64,000 nt of DNA from Siphonodentalium dalli (GCA_032622095.1 CP136063.1:35936106-36000105), one strand, 5' to 3'. Counted from the first letter of the stretch, positions 22,819 to 38,240 are shown. Made by a program: numbers and translations. The notes: a model not told the origin generated them from the sequence alone.

Positions 22819-24796
22819 GTAAGTTAATCATAACTGAATGATCACGTGCCGACATGCCATTGGGTTGTGCGTTGTGTCTCAGACATCCACCCCAACAGTT
22901 AGAAATATCATAGCTGACGCATCATCAGTTTGATATTTTATACAAAAATATGTTGCAATTATTTTCGTTGGTATCTGTACAAGAAATACAGACCAAGGGG
23001 CGTTATCGCCGCGGTCTATATATATTGTACAGGAACACAATTGCGTTTTTACATATTTATAAACCGATTCACACCCAGAAGAAACCGAAATTGAGCGGCT
23101 TGCAATACGATGATTGCCTATCAATTAGCATTCAATCAAAGGTTAATTGAATGGTGTGTTGTGTTTCATATTCCTACTGCACAAGTAGAATGTTCGTTTA
23201 CCATCAAATCACTTGCGTGGGCTTTGATAACCCATTTTGTCACCAAAAATGTTTTTATACTGACGACATGTTTTGGTATAAAACAGATCCTCCTTGTGAT
23301 AATAAACTCTTTCGGGTGTTAGTGCTATGTTCGCCTTGTTGTCATAATGGAATTATCGTTCATAAACAGAGGCCAATTTTCCTGTAGTTTTCGGACTCCG
23401 AAGTGAAACCACACGTATTCCACCCTACACGAAGTTTGTGTGATGAAATATCACCGGCATTCATGACAAATGTCTTAACCCAACCTTTATATATTGCATG
23501 GATTTTACGAATACATACATGTTTATATGAACAGTTTCTGGAATATTTTGAATGCTATCATTCCAAAGATTATTGAGCGATTATTGTGGATTATACATTC
23601 CAAACATATTTCGATTTCGTTCCTTTTACTTTTACGTCATCCCGCCCCCTCCCAACAGACCAACAAAAATCCAGTCGAACGTGTTGTGCCCCACCCCATA
23701 TGACCGATACTAAGGGTATGGTCCGTGTTTTAACATCCCAAGTGACTGTTGCAATCATTATCATGGCGTATTGTTTCACACCTTTCGATCCGATTGATTG
23801 ATGCTTTATTCTCATGATTACAAATGAATATTGAGAAATACAGAGTGATATGAAGATATATACACATACTATATACATATCCGCTGCAATGGGGATATCA
23901 AGATTACATTAAACAATTTAGTTTTTTGGTATGAAGATTTCACAGTACGTTTTTCTACGCGAATTCCGAAATGGACCATGAATCGAGTTGGGTTCGCAGT
24001 ACAGCGGTAATTGTGTATTTAATTACGTTAATCGTCTATAAACAGGTGTGAATGATATGCCAGTCTGTTAATCAACTGTTGTCCGCGATATTCTTCATAT
24101 AATTTGGCATAATGATTCTATTCACTCAGTGAGTGCAGCTGGAATTACCGTTGCATATGCTTTCTCCTGTATCGCTGTCAAGATTTCGCGATCACAATGT
24201 GTTATTGCTTTTGGGTATTGACTCAATTTGACTGTGACTTTGTTGGTCGGTAGGTCAGTAGGTCTGCGACCTAGATTAGATACGATTTACTATCAGCTGG
24301 CTGATATCGATTCGATTATGAGTTGAGAGTTTATTTTACAGCCATAATAATTATTGTTAGGTGCACCATCATCAACAATAATTATATAATGTATTAATAT
24401 TAATTAACACCAATAGTTTAAATTAACTTGAATAATGAGTGATCGGTTTATCACATTTTCAATACATATAAATTGATATCACAAGCATATATACATACCG
24501 GTAACAATCCTACCCGGTGTATGTGTATCTATCCATATTAAGGGTTGATCCGCTGATGGTACATATCATAAAAATGTCCAGTAGTAGTACCCATATTAAT
24601 ATGCAGCACTCCGATCACCTTCCAATCTCCAAGTATTGTCAATTTCTGTTTGAGTTGTAGCTCAAGTCCATATTTTGGTGCCGTCGAAGTACATATTCAT
24701 AACATAAATATTTTTCATGAGAGGGGTGTGAACCGGATTATAAATTTCCCTTGTTGTCAAATGTTATGACCGAATCATCATCAATGTGTGTGCGGT
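22819..24796. other. Non-coding DNA downstream of exon 3
   Basis: Begins with donor GTAAGT. A cysteine-rich open frame at about 23151-23387 (ITCVGFDNPFCHQKC, TDPPCDNKL) is notable but lacks clear splice borders and a known domain. The remainder shows no repeat or gene. Confidence 0.5.
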
Positions 24797-27700
24797 GGAA
24801 CATGGAGAAGCATACAGGTATAAATTGTGATATCGCTTTAATAAATGGAGAAGCGTACAGGTATACATTGTGATCTCACTTTAATAAATGGGGAAGCGTA
24901 CAGGTATAAATTGTGATCTCGCTTTAATAAATGGAGAAGCGTACAGGTATACATTGTGATCTCACTTTAATAAATGGGGAAGCGTACAGGTATACATTGT
25001 GATCTCACTTTAATAAATAGAGAAGAGTACAGGTATAAATTGTGATCTCGCTTTAATAAATGGGGAAGCGTACAGGTATAAATTGTGATCTCACTTTTAT
25101 AAATGGGGAAGCATACAGATATAAATTGTGATCTCACTTTAATAAATGGGGAAGCGTGGAGGTTAAAATTGTGATCTCACTTTAATAAATGGGGAAGCGT
25201 ACAGGTATAAAATGTGATCTCGCTTTAATAAATGGAGAAGCGTACAGGTATACATTGTGATCTCACTTTAATAAATGGGGAAGCGTAGAGGTATACATTG
25301 TGATCTCACTTTAATAAATGGAGAAGAGTACAGGTATAAATTGTGATCTCGCTTTAATAAATGGGGAAGCGTACAGGTATAAATTGTGATCTCACTTTAA
25401 TAAATGGAGAAGAGTACATGTATACATTGTGATCTCGCTTTAATAAATGGGAAGCGTACAGGTATACATTGTGATCTCACGTTTATAAATGGGGAAGCAT
25501 ACAGGTATACATTGTGATCTCACTTTAATAAATGGGGAAGCATACAGGTATAAACTGTGATCTCACTTTAATAACCGGAGAGGCGTACAGGTATAAATTG
25601 TGATCTGACTTTAATAAATGGGGAAGCGTACATGTATAAATTGTGATCTCACTATAGTAAACGGGGAAGCGTACAGGTATAAATTGTGATCTCACTTTTA
25701 TATCCGGGGAAGCGTACAGGTATAAATTGTGATCTCACTTTAATAACCGTGGAAGCGTACATGTATACATTGTGATCTCACATTAATAAATGGGGAAGCG
25801 TACAGGTATACATTGTTATCTCACTTTAATAAATGGAGAAGAGTACAGGTATAAATTGTGATCTCGCTTTAATAAATGAAGAAGCGTACAGGTATAAATT
25901 GTGATCTCACTTTAATAAATGGGGAAGCGTACAGGTATAAATTGTGATATCACTTTAATAAATGGAGAAGCGTACAGGTATACATTGTGATTTCACTTTA
26001 GTAAATGGGGAAGCGTATAGGTATAACTTGTTATCTCGCTTTAATAAATGGGGAAGTGTACAGGTATAAATTGTTATCTCATTTTAATAACCGGGGAAGC
26101 GTACAGGTATAAATTGTGATCTCACTTTAATAACAGGGGAAGCGTACAGGTATACATTGTGATCTCACTTTAATAAATAGAGAAGAGTACAGGTATAAAT
26201 TGTGATCTCGCTTTAATAAATGGGGAAGCGTACAGGTATAAATTATGATCTCACTTTTATAAATGGGGAAGCATACAGATATAAATTGTGATCTCACTTT
26301 AATAAATGGGGAAGCGTAGAGGTTAAAATTGTGATCTCAATTTAATAAATGGGGAAGCGTACAGGTATAAATTGTGATCTCGCTTTAATAAATGGAGAAG
26401 CGTACAGGTATACATTGTGATCTCACTTTAATAAATGGGGAAGCGTACAGGTATACATTGTGATCTCACTTTAATAAATGGAGAAGAGTACAGGTATAAA
26501 TTGTGATCTCGCTTTAATAAATGGGGAAGCGTACAGGTATAAATTGTGATCTCACTTTAATAAATGGAGAAGAGTACATGTATACATTGTGATCTCGCTT
26601 TAATAAATGGGAAGCGTACAGGTATACATTGTGATCTCACGTTTATAAATGGGGAAGCATACAGGTATACATTGTGATCTCACTTTAATAAATGGGGAAG
26701 CATACAGGTATAAACTGTGATCTCTCTTTAATAACCGGAGAGGCGTACAGGTATAAATTGTGATCTGACTTTAATAAATGGGGAAGCGTACAGGTATAAA
26801 TTGTAATCTCACTATAGTAAACGGGGAAGCGTACAGGTATAAATTGTGATCTCACTTTTATATCCGGGGAAGCGTACAGGTATAAATTGTGATCTCACTT
26901 TAATAACCGTGGAAGCGTACATGTATACATTGTGATCTCACATTAATAAATGGGGAAGCGTTCAGGTATACATTGTTATCTCACTTTAATAAATGGAGAA
27001 GAGTACAGGTATAAATTGTGATCTCGCTTTAATAAATGGGAAAGCATACAGGTATAAATTGTGATCTCACTTTAATAAATGGGGAAGCGTACAGATATAA
27101 ATTGTGATATCACATTAATAAATGGAGAAGCGTACAGGTATACATTGTGATTTCACTTTAGTAAATGGGGAAGCGTACAGGTATAAATTGTTATCTCGCT
27201 TTAATAAATGGGGAAGTGTACAGGTATAAATTGTTATCTCATTTTAATAACCGGGGAAGCGTACAGGTATAAATTGTGATCTCACTATAATATACGGAGA
27301 AGCGTACATGTATACATTGTGATATCAATTTAATAACCGGGGAAGCGTACAGGTATAAATTGTGATCTCACTTTAATAACCGGGGAAGCGTACAGGTATA
27401 CATTGTGATCTCACTTTAATAAATGGAGAAGCGTACAGGTATAAATTGTGATCTCACTTTAATAAATGGGGAAGCGTACAGGTATAAATTGTGATCTCAC
27501 TTTAATAAATGGAGAAGCGTACAGGTATACATTGTGATCTCACTTTAATAAATGGGAAAGCGTACATGTATAAATTGTTATCTCGCTTTAATAAATGGGG
27601 AACCGTACAGGTATAAATTGTGATCTCACTTTAATAAACGGGGAAGCGTACAGGTATAAATTGTTATCTCGCTTTAATAAATGGGGAAGCGTACAGGTAT

Positions 27701-30700
27701 ACATTGTGATCTCACTTTAATAACCGGGTAAGCGTACATGTATACATTGTGATCTCACTTTAATAACCGGGGAAGCATACAGGTATAGATTGTGATCTCA
27801 CTTTAATAAATGGGGAAGCGTACATGTATACATTGTGATCTCACTTTAATAACCGGGGGAGCGTACAGGTATAAATTGTGATCTCACTTTAATAAATGGA
27901 GAAGCGTACAGGTATAAATTGTGATCTCATTTTAATTAATGGGGAAGCGTACAGGTATACATTGTGATCTCACTTTAATAACTGGGGAAGCGTACAGGTA
28001 TAAATTGTGATCTCCCTTTAATAAATGGGGAAGCGTACAGGTATAAATTGTGATCTCACTATAATAAACGGAGAAGCGTACATGTATACATTGTGATATC
28101 AATTTAATAACCGGGGAAGCGTACAGGTATAAATTGTGATCTCACTTTAATAAATGGGGAAGCGTACACGTTTACATTGTGATCTCACTTTAATAACCGG
28201 GGAAGCGTACAGGTATAAATTGTGATCTCACTTTAATAACCGGGGAAGCGTACAGGTATAAATTGTGATCTCGCTTTAATAAATGGGGAAGCGTACAGGT
28301 ATAAATTGTGATCTCACTTTAATAAATGGGGAAGCGTACATTTATACATTGTGATCTCACTTTAATAAATGGAGAAGCGTACAGGTATAAATTGTGATCT
28401 CACTTTAATAAATGGAGAAGCGTACAGGTATAAATTGTGATCTCACTTTAATAAATGGGGAAGCGTACATGTATACATTGTGATCTCACTTTAATAAATG
28501 GAGAAGCGTACAAGTATAAATTGTGATCTCACTTTAATAAATGGAGAAGCGTACAGGTATAAATTGTGATCTCACTTTAATAAATGGGGAAGCGTGCAGG
28601 TATACATTGTGATCTCACTTTAATAAATGGGGAAGCGTACAGGTATAAATTGTTATCTCACTTTAATAAATGGGGAAGCGTACAGGTATAAATTGTGTTC
28701 TCACTTTAATAAATGGGGAAGCATACAGGTATAAATTGTTATCTCTCTTTAATAAATGGGGAAGCATACAGGTATAAATTGTGATCTCACTTTTATAAAT
28801 GGGGAAGCATACAGGTATAAATTGTGATCTCACTATAATAAATGGGGAAGCGTACAGGTATAAATTGTGATCTCACTTTAATAAATGGGGAAGCGTACAG
28901 GTATAAATTGTGATCTCACTTTAATAAATGGGGAAGCGTACAGGTATACATTGTGATATCACTTTAATAGATGGGGAAGCGTACAGGTATAAATTGTAAT
29001 CTCACTTTAATAAATGGAGAAGCATACAGGTATAAATTGTGATCTCGCTTTAATAAATGGAGAAGCGTACAGGTATACATTGTGATCTCACTTTAATAAA
29101 TGGGGAAGCGTACAGGTATAAATTGTGATCTCGCTTTAATAAATGGAGAAGCGTACAGGTATACATTGTGATCTCACTTTAATAAATGGGGAAGCGTACA
29201 GGTATACATTGTGATCTCACTTTAATAAATGGAGAAGAGTACAGGTATAAATTGTGATCTCGCTTTAATAAATGGGGAAGCGTACAGGTATAAATTGTGA
29301 TCTCACTTTAATAAATGGGGAAGCGTACAGGTATAAATTGTGATCTCGCTTTAATAAATGGAGAAGCGTACAGGTATACATTGTGATCTCACTTTAATAA
29401 ATGGGGAAGCGTACAGGTATACATTGTGATCTCACTTTAATAAATAGAGAAGAGTACAGGTATAAATTGTGATCTCGCTTTAATAAATGGGGAAGCGTAC
29501 AGGTATAAATTATGATCTCACTTTTATAAATGGGGAAGCATACAGATATAAATTGTGATCTCACTTTAATAAATGGGGAAGCGTAGAGGTTAAAATTGTG
29601 ATCTCAATTTAATAAATGGGGAAGCGTACAGGTATAAATTGTGATCTCGCTTTAATAAATGGAGAAGCGTACAGGTATACATTGTGATCTCACTTTAATA
29701 AATGGGGAAGCGTACAGGTATACATTGTGATCTCACTTTAATAAATGGAGAAGAGTACAGGTATAAATTGTGATCTCGCTTTAATAAATGGGGAAGCGTA
29801 CAGGTATAAATTGTGATCTCACTTTAATAAATGGAGAAGAGTACATGTATACATTGTGATCTCGCTTTAATAAATGGGAAGCGTACAGGTATACATTGTG
29901 ATCTCACGTTTATAAATGGGGAAGCATACAGGTATACATTGTGATCTCACTTTAATAAATGGGGAAGCATACAGGTATAAACTGTGATCTCTCTTTAATA
30001 ACCGGAGAGGCGTACAGGTATAAATTGTGATCTGACTTTAATAAATGGGGAAGCGTACAGGTATAAATTGTGATCTCACTATAGTAAATGGGGAAGCGTA
30101 CTGGTATAAATTGTGATCTCACTTTAATAACCGTGGATGCGTACATGTATACATTGTGATCTCACATTAATAAATGGGGAAGCGTTCAGGTATACATTGT
30201 TATCTCACTTTAATAAATGGAGAAGAGTACAGGTATAAATTGTGATCTCGCTTTAATAAATGGGGAAGCATACAGGTATAAATTGTGATCTCACTTTAAT
30301 AAATGGGGAAGCGTACAGATATAAATTGTGATATCACATTAATAAATGGAGAAGCGTACAGGTATACATTGTGATTTCACTTTAGTAAATGGGGAAGCGT
30401 ACAGGTATAAATTGTTATCTCGCTTTAATAAATGGGGAAGTGTACAGGTATAAATTGTGATCTCACTTTAATAACCGGGGAAGCGTACAGGTATAAATTG
30501 TGATCTCACTATAATAAACGGAGAAGCGTACATGTATACATTGTGATATCAATTTAATAACCGGGGAAGCGTACAGGTATAAATTGTGATCTCACTTTAA
30601 TAACCGGGGAAGCGTACAGGTATACATTGTGATCTCACTTTAATAAATGGAGAAGCGTACAGGTATAAATTGTGATCTCACTTTAATAAATGGGGAAGCG

Positions 30701-33700
30701 TACAGGTATAAATTGTGATCTCACTTTAATAAATGGAGAAGCGTACAGGTATACATTGTGATCTCACTTTAATAAATGGGAAAGCGTACATGTATAAATT
30801 GTTATCTCGCTTTAATAAATGGGGAACCGTACAGGTATAAATTGTGATCTCACTTTAATAAACGGGGAAGCGTACAGGTATAAATTGTTATCTCGCTTTA
30901 ATAAATGGGGAAGCGTACAGGTATACATTGTGATCTCACTTTAATAACCGGGTAAGCGTACATGTATACATTGTGATCTCACTTTAATAACCGGGGAAGC
31001 ATACAGGTATAGATTGTGATCTCACTTTAATAAATGGGGAAGCGTACATGTATACATTGTGATCTCACTTTAATAACCGGGGGAGCGTACAGGTATAAAT
31101 TGTGATCTCACTTTAATAAATGGAGAAGCGTACAGGTATAAATTGTGATCTCATTTTAATTAATGGGGAAGCGTACAGGTATACATTGTGATCTCACTTT
31201 AATAACTGGGGAAGCGTACAGGTATAAATTGTGATCTCCCTTTAATAAATGGGGAAGCGTACAGGTATAAATTGTGATCTCACTATAATAAACGGAGAAG
31301 CGTACATGTATACATTGTGATATCAATTTAATAACCGGGGAAGCGTACAGGTATAAATTGTGATCTCACTTTAATAAATGGGGAAGCGTACACGTTTACA
31401 TTGTGATCTCACTTTAATAACCGGGGAAGCGTACAGGTATAAATTGTGATCTCACTTTAATAACCGGGGAAGCGTACAGGTATAAATTGTGATCTCGCTT
31501 TAATAAATGGGGAAGCGTACAGGTATAAATTGTGATCTCACTTTAATAAATGGGGAAGCGTACATTTATACATTGTGATCTCACTTTAATAAATGGAGAA
31601 GCGTACAGGTATAAATTGTGATCTCACTTTAATAAATGGAGAAGCGTACAGGTATAAATTGTGATCTCACTTTAATAAATGGGGAAGCGTACATGTATAC
31701 ATTGTGATCTCACTTTAATAAATGGAGAAGCGTACAAGTATAAATTGTGATCTCACTTTAATAAATGGAGAAGCGTACAGGTATAAATTGTGATCTCACT
31801 TTAATAAATGGGGAAGCGTGCAGGTATACATTGTGATCTCACTTTAATAAATGGGGAAGCGTACAGGTATAAATTGTTATCTCACTTTAATAAATGGGGA
31901 AGCGTACAGGTATAAATTGTGTTCTCACTTTAATAAATGGGGAAGCATACAGGTATAAATTGTTATCTCTCTTTAATAAATGGGGTAGCATACAGGTATA
32001 AATTGTGATCTCACTTTTATAAATGGGGAAGCATACAGGTATAAATTGTGATCTCACTATAATAAATGGGGAAGCGTACAGGTATAAATTGTGATCTCAC
32101 TTTAATAAATGGGGAAGCGTACAGGTATAAATTGTGATCTCACTTTAATAAATGGGGAAGCGTACAGGTATACATTGTGATATCACTTTAATAGATGGGG
32201 AAGCGTACAGGTATAAATTGTAATCTCACTTTAATAAATGGAGAAGCATACAGGTATAAATTGTGATCTCGCTTTAATAAATGGAGAAGCGTACAGGTAT
32301 ACATTGTGATCTCACTTTAATAAATGGGGAAGCGTACAGGTATAAATTGTGATCTCGCTTTAATAAATGGAGAAGCGTACAGGTATACATTGTGATCTCA
32401 CTTTAATAAATGGGGAAGCGTACAGGTATACATTGTGATCTCACTTTAATAAATGGAGAAGAGTACAGGTATAAATTGTGATCTCGCTTTAATAAATGGG
32501 GAAGCGTACAGGTATAAATTGTGATCTCACTTTTATAAATGGGGAAGCATACAGATATAAATTGTGATCTCACTTTAATAAATGCGGAAGCGTAGAGGTT
32601 AAAATTGTGTTCTCACTTTAATAAATGGGGAAGCGTACAGGTATAAATTGTGTTCTCGCTTTAATAAATGGAGAAGCGTACAGGTATACATTGTGATCTC
32701 ACTTTAATAAATGGGGAAGCGTACAGGTATACATTGTGATCTCACTTTAATAAATGGAGAAGAGTACAGGTATAAATTGTAATCTCGCTTTAATAAATGG
32801 GGAAGCGTACAGGTATAAATTGTGATCTCACTTTAATAAATGGAGAAGAGTACATGTATACATTGTGATCTCGCTTTAATAAATGGGAAGCGTACAGGTA
32901 TACATTGTGATCTCTCGTTTATAAATGGGGAAGCATACAGGTATACATTGTGATCTCACTTTAATAACCGGAAAGGCGTACAGGTATAAATTGTGATCTG
33001 ACTTTAATAAATGGGGAAGCGTACAGGTATAAATTGTGATCTGACTTTAATAAATGGGGAAGCGTACAGGTATAAATTGTGATCTCACTTTTATATCCGG
33101 GGAAGCGTACAGGTATAAATTGTGATCTCACTTTAATAACCGTGGAAGCGTACATGTATACATTGTGATCTCACATTAATAAATGGGGAAGCGTACAGGT
33201 ATACATTGTTATCTCACTTTAATAAATGGTGAAGCGTACAGGTATAAATAGTGATCTCACTTTAATAAATGGGGAAGCGTACAGGTATAAATTGTGATAT
33301 CACTTTAATAAATGGAGAAGCGTACAGGTATAAATTGTGATATCACTTTAATAAATGGAGACGCGTACAGGTATACATTGTGATTTCACTTTAGTAAATG
33401 GGGAAGCGTACAGGTATAAATTGTTATCTCGCTTTAATAAATGGGGAAGTGTACAGGTATAAATTGTTATCTCATTTTAATAACCGGGGAAGCGTACAGG
33501 TATAAATTATGATCTCACTTTAATAACCGCGGAAGCGTACATGTATACATTGTGATCTCATTTTAATAAATGGAGAAGCGTACAGGTATAAATTGTGATC
33601 TCACTTTAATAAATGGAGAAGCGTACAGGTATACATTGTGATCTCACTTTAATAAATGGGAAAGCGTACATGTATAAATTGTTATCTCGCTTTAATAAAT

Positions 33701-36700
33701 GGGGAACCGTACAGGTATAAATTGTGATCTCACTTTAATAAACGGGGAAGCGTACAGGTATAAATTGTTATCTCGCTTTAATAAATGGGGAAGCGTACAG
33801 GTATACATTGTGATCTCACTTTAATAAATGGAGAAGCGTACAGGTATAAATTGTGATCTCACTTTAATAAATGGAGAAGCGTACAGGTATACATTGTGAT
33901 CTCACTTTAATAAATGGGAAAGCGTACATGTATAAATTGTTATCTCGCTTTAATAAATGGGGAACCGTACAGGTATAAATTGTGATCTCACTTTAATAAA
34001 CGGGGAAGCGTACAGGTATAAATTGTTATCTCGCTTTAATAAATGGGGAAGCGTACAGGTATACATTGTGATCTCACTTTAATAACCGGGTAAGCGTACA
34101 GGTATACATTGTGATCTCACTTTAATAACCGGGGAAGCATACAGGTATAGATTGTGATCTCACTTTAATAAATGGGGAAGCGTACATGTATACATTGTGA
34201 TCTCACTTTAATAACCGGGGAAGCGTACAGGTGTACATTGTGATCTCACTTTAATAAATGGAGAAGCGTACAGGTATAAATTGTGATCTCATTTTAATAA
34301 ATGGGGAAGCGTACAGGTATACATTGTGATCTCACTTTAATAACTGCGGAAGCGTACAGGTATAAATTGTGATCTCGCTTTAATAAATGGGGAAGCGTAG
34401 AGGTATAAATTGTGATCTCACTATAATAAATGGGGAAGCGTACATGTATACATTGTGATCTCACTTTAATAACCGGGGAAGCGTACAGGTATAAATTGTG
34501 ATCTCACTTTAATAACCGGGGAAGCGTACAGGTATAAATTGTGATCTCGCTTTAATAAATGGGGAAGCGTACAGGTATAAATTGTGATCTCACTTTAATA
34601 AATGGGGAAGCGTACATTTATACATTGTGATCTCACTTTAATAAATGGAGAAGCGTACAGGTATAAATTGTGATCTCACTTTAATAAATGGGGAAGCGTA
34701 CAGGTATAAATTGTGATCTCACTTTAATAACCGGGGAAGTGTACAGGTATACATTGTGATCTCACTTTAATAAATGGGGAAGCGTACATGTATACATTGT
34801 GATCTCACTTTAATAAATGGAGAAGCGTACAGGTATAAATTGTGATCTCACATTAATAAATGGGGAAGCGTGCAGGTATACATTGTGATCTCACTTTAAT
34901 AACTGGGGAAGCGTACAGGTATAAATTGTGATCTCACTTTAATAAATGGAGAAGCGTACAGGTATACATTGTGATCTCACTTTAATAACCGGGGAAGCGT
35001 ACAGGTATAAATTGTGATCTCGCTTTAATAAATGGGGAAGCGTACAGGTGTAAATTGTGATCTCACTTTAATAAATGGGGAAGCGTACAGGTATAAATTG
35101 TGATCTCACTTTAATAAATGGAGAAGTGTACAGGTATAAATTATGATCTCACTTTATTAAATGGGGAAGCGTACAGGTATAAATTATGATCTCACTTTAA
35201 TATCCGGAGAAGCGTACAGGTATAAATTGTGATCTCACTTTAATAAATGGGGAAGCGTACAGGTATAAATTGTGATCTCACATTAATAACCGGGGAAGCG
35301 TACTGGTATAAATTATTATCTCACTTTATTAAATGGGGAAGTATACAGGTATAAATTTTGATCTCACTTTAATAACCGGGGAAGCGTACAGGTATAAATT
35401 ATGATCCCACTTTAATAACTGGGGAAGCGTTCAGGTATAAATTATGATCTCACTTTAATAAATGGGGAAGCGTACAGGTATAAATTGTGATATCACTTTA
35501 ATAACCGGGGAAGCGTACAGGTATAAATTATGATCTCACTTTAATAAATGGGGAAGCGTATAGGTATAAATTATGATCTCACTTTAATAAATGGAGAAGC
35601 GTACAGGTATAAATTGTGATCTCAATTTAATAAATGGAGAAGCGTACAGGTATAAATTATGATCTCACTTTATTAAATGGGGAAGCGTACAGGTATAAAT
35701 TGTGATCTCACTTTAATAAATGGGGAAGCGTACAGGTATAAATTGTGATCTCACATTAATAAATGGGGAAGCGTACAGGCATAAATTGTGATCTCACTTT
35801 AATAAATAAATGGGGAAGTGTACAGGTATAAATTATGATCTCACATTAATAAATGGGGAAGCGTACAGGTATAAATTGTGATCTCACATTAATAAATGGG
35901 GAAGCGTGCAGGTATACATTGTGATCTCACTTTAATAAATAAATGGAGAAGCGTACAGGTATAAATTGTGATCTCACTTTAATAAATGGGGAAGCGTACA
36001 GGTATAAATTGTGATCTCACATTAATAAATGTAGAAGCATACAGTTATAAATTGTGATGTCACTTTAATAAATGGAGAAGCGTACAGGTATAAATTGTGA
36101 TTTCACTTTAATAAATAAATGGGGAAGCGTACAGGTATAAATTGTGATCTCACATTATTAAATGGGGAAGCGTACAGGTATAAATTGTGATCTCACTTTA
36201 ATAAATAAATGGGGAAGCGTACAGGTATACATTGTGATCTCACATTAATAAATGTGGAAGCGTACAGGTATAAATTGTGATCTCACTTTAATAAATGGAG
36301 AAGCACACAGGTATAAATTGTGATCTCTCTTTAATAAACGGAGAAGCGTACAGGTATAAATTGTGATCTCACTTTAATAAATAAATGGGGAAGCGTACTG
36401 GTATAAATTGTGATCTCACTTTAATAAATGGGGAAGCACCCAGGTATTAATTGTGATCTCGCTTTAATAACCGGGGAAGCCCACAGGTATAAATTGTGAT
36501 CTCACTTTATTAAATGGGGAAGCGCACTGGTATAAATTGTGATCTCACATTAATAAATGGGGAAGTGTACAGTATAAATTATGATCTCACATTAATAAAT
36601 GGGGAAGCGTACATGTGTTAAAAAAGATCTCGCTTTAATAAATGGGGAAGCATACAGGTATAAATTGTGATCTCACTTTAATAAATGGGGAAGCATACAG

Positions 36701-36968
36701 GTATAAATTGTGATCTCACTTTAATAAATGGGGAAGCGTACAGGTATAAATTGTGATCTCACTTTAATAAATGGGGAAGCACCCAGGTATTAATTGTGAT
36801 CTCGCTTTAATAACCGGGGAAGCCCACAGGTATAAATTGTGATCTCACTTTATTAAATGGGGAAGCGCACTGGTATAAATTGTGATCTCACTTTAATAAA
36901 TGGGGAAGCGTACATGTATAAATTGTGATCTCACTTTATTAAATGGGGAAGCGTACATGTATAAATTG
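24797..36968. repeat. Satellite B: 12.2-kb array of a 43-bp unit, about 283 copies
   Basis: The unit, read + strand, is AATAAATGGGGAAGCG + TACAGGTATAAATTG + TGATCTCACTTT (43 bases). Three interchangeable start variants occur (AAATGGGG, AAATGGAG, AACCGGGG), combined with TATAAATTG/TATACATTG and CTCACTTT/CTCGCTTT. Rare variants show segmental duplication: ACCGGAGAGG recurs at 25574, 26734 and 30001, with a diverged copy at 32967; AGGTTAAAATT recurs at 25160, 26320, 29587 and 32596. Both sets share spacings of 1,160 and 3,267 bp, then about 2,966-3,009 bp, i.e. close to 27, 76 and 69-70 units. Near 35.8-36.4 kb many units gain AATA (47 bp). Around 36.43-36.87 kb an eight-unit block (about 345 bp) is repeated. 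No coding role: short minus-strand frames are interrupted at unit junctions. Confidence 0.97.
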
Positions 36969-38240
36969 CACATAGAGATACACAACAAACAACATTATAC
37001 ACAAAATATATATCACCCAGATCGCTTAAGAATGGATATTTCACCATCTACACCTAATCTTACTACTGGAACAATTCAAAAATCAAAGTGCTAGTACATG
37101 TCGTCCGGGTATGAATAGGCAATAGTCAATGGGGGAATTACAATAATATTCATATATTCAGATATCAAATTAACCCTGACTTACTGAATTCACTGAATTT
37201 AGTATGGTGAATATGTGACTGGCGCATGCAATGATCTACCTTTATCGAAAAACATGAACCTTCAAGCTTATGGATAGGTAGTGGTAAATTCACATCTGAT
37301 ATTTCAAACTGAAAGCATAATACATTGATATACTACTACTTAATTTGAGATCGTTTAATAATTACCACCATAGACGACGATATGTGGTTATGATTCCGTA
37401 CCCCGTATATGGCAACATATACGCTTCGTTTATAAATAAACAATATACATGTATTAATTTACCCGACCAATTTACATCATCTCTTCCTATTTTCTGTACA
37501 ACATCGGGCATATGCATACTCATTATAAATCAAATGTTGGTAACGGCAAACAACACGTGCAATACGTCAACGCAGCAATGTTTTGATTCAATGCGTATAT
37601 TTGCACAAGTGGACCTTTATTGAGACACCAAATAATGTATGACGTATTTCGCTGATTTGACACGTATCACACGTGGTGTGAAATGTTCTTCGCCAAAAAA
37701 CAATTTCTAATACTTTTTCCGAATGTTAAGACAATAAATCGGATATCTACACCGTTCACGTCCCCGAAATTGGTATTCAGGTCTCACTACCTTCTCCGAA
37801 TCCCAATCGACTCGTTCCGAACTCGTCGAATACGGATATCGGAAAACCTCATGGTGGTGATAGCCTACATTTATCACTTCATATATATTTTTTGAATGCA
37901 GATGGGAACGATAGTGAGTAGGATCGGAGAGAAAAGAGAGTGGGCAGGAAACACAATTCAACATAACACCTCACGAAAAGATGGGCGCGTAACCAGGAAC
38001 CAGCCATCGAGGCGTCCGGTGATGCCGTCGTCAGCAAGGCACACATCAAAATTGCATCATAACCCATCACGACAAGGTGGAACGAGCCGGAACCAGCCGC
38101 CCAGGCGCGGAATGTTGCTGTATGCTCCATAAATCGCACTCCCAATCGATAGCCTACCACCGTATTACATCAATCGATAGTCCACCACCCTATTCAAGTT
38201 TCAGACATTCAGCACAACACATCAGAATGTCTCACAACAG
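36969..38240. other. Mostly unique DNA after the satellite
   Basis: No identified gene. From about 37700 base composition becomes more GC-rich. A frame starting at ATG 37896 encodes 78 residues rich in Arg, Ser and Pro with two similar N-Q-P-x-R-R segments. It overlaps other frames and has no known domain, so it is not called as a gene. Confidence 0.4.

Noticed and set aside
24797-36968. Repeat-encoded protein from minus- or plus-strand frames in satellite B
   Set aside because: Frames reach only about 64 codons, depend on unit variants that remove a TAA at the junction, and start at repeat-derived codons. No splice or start context.
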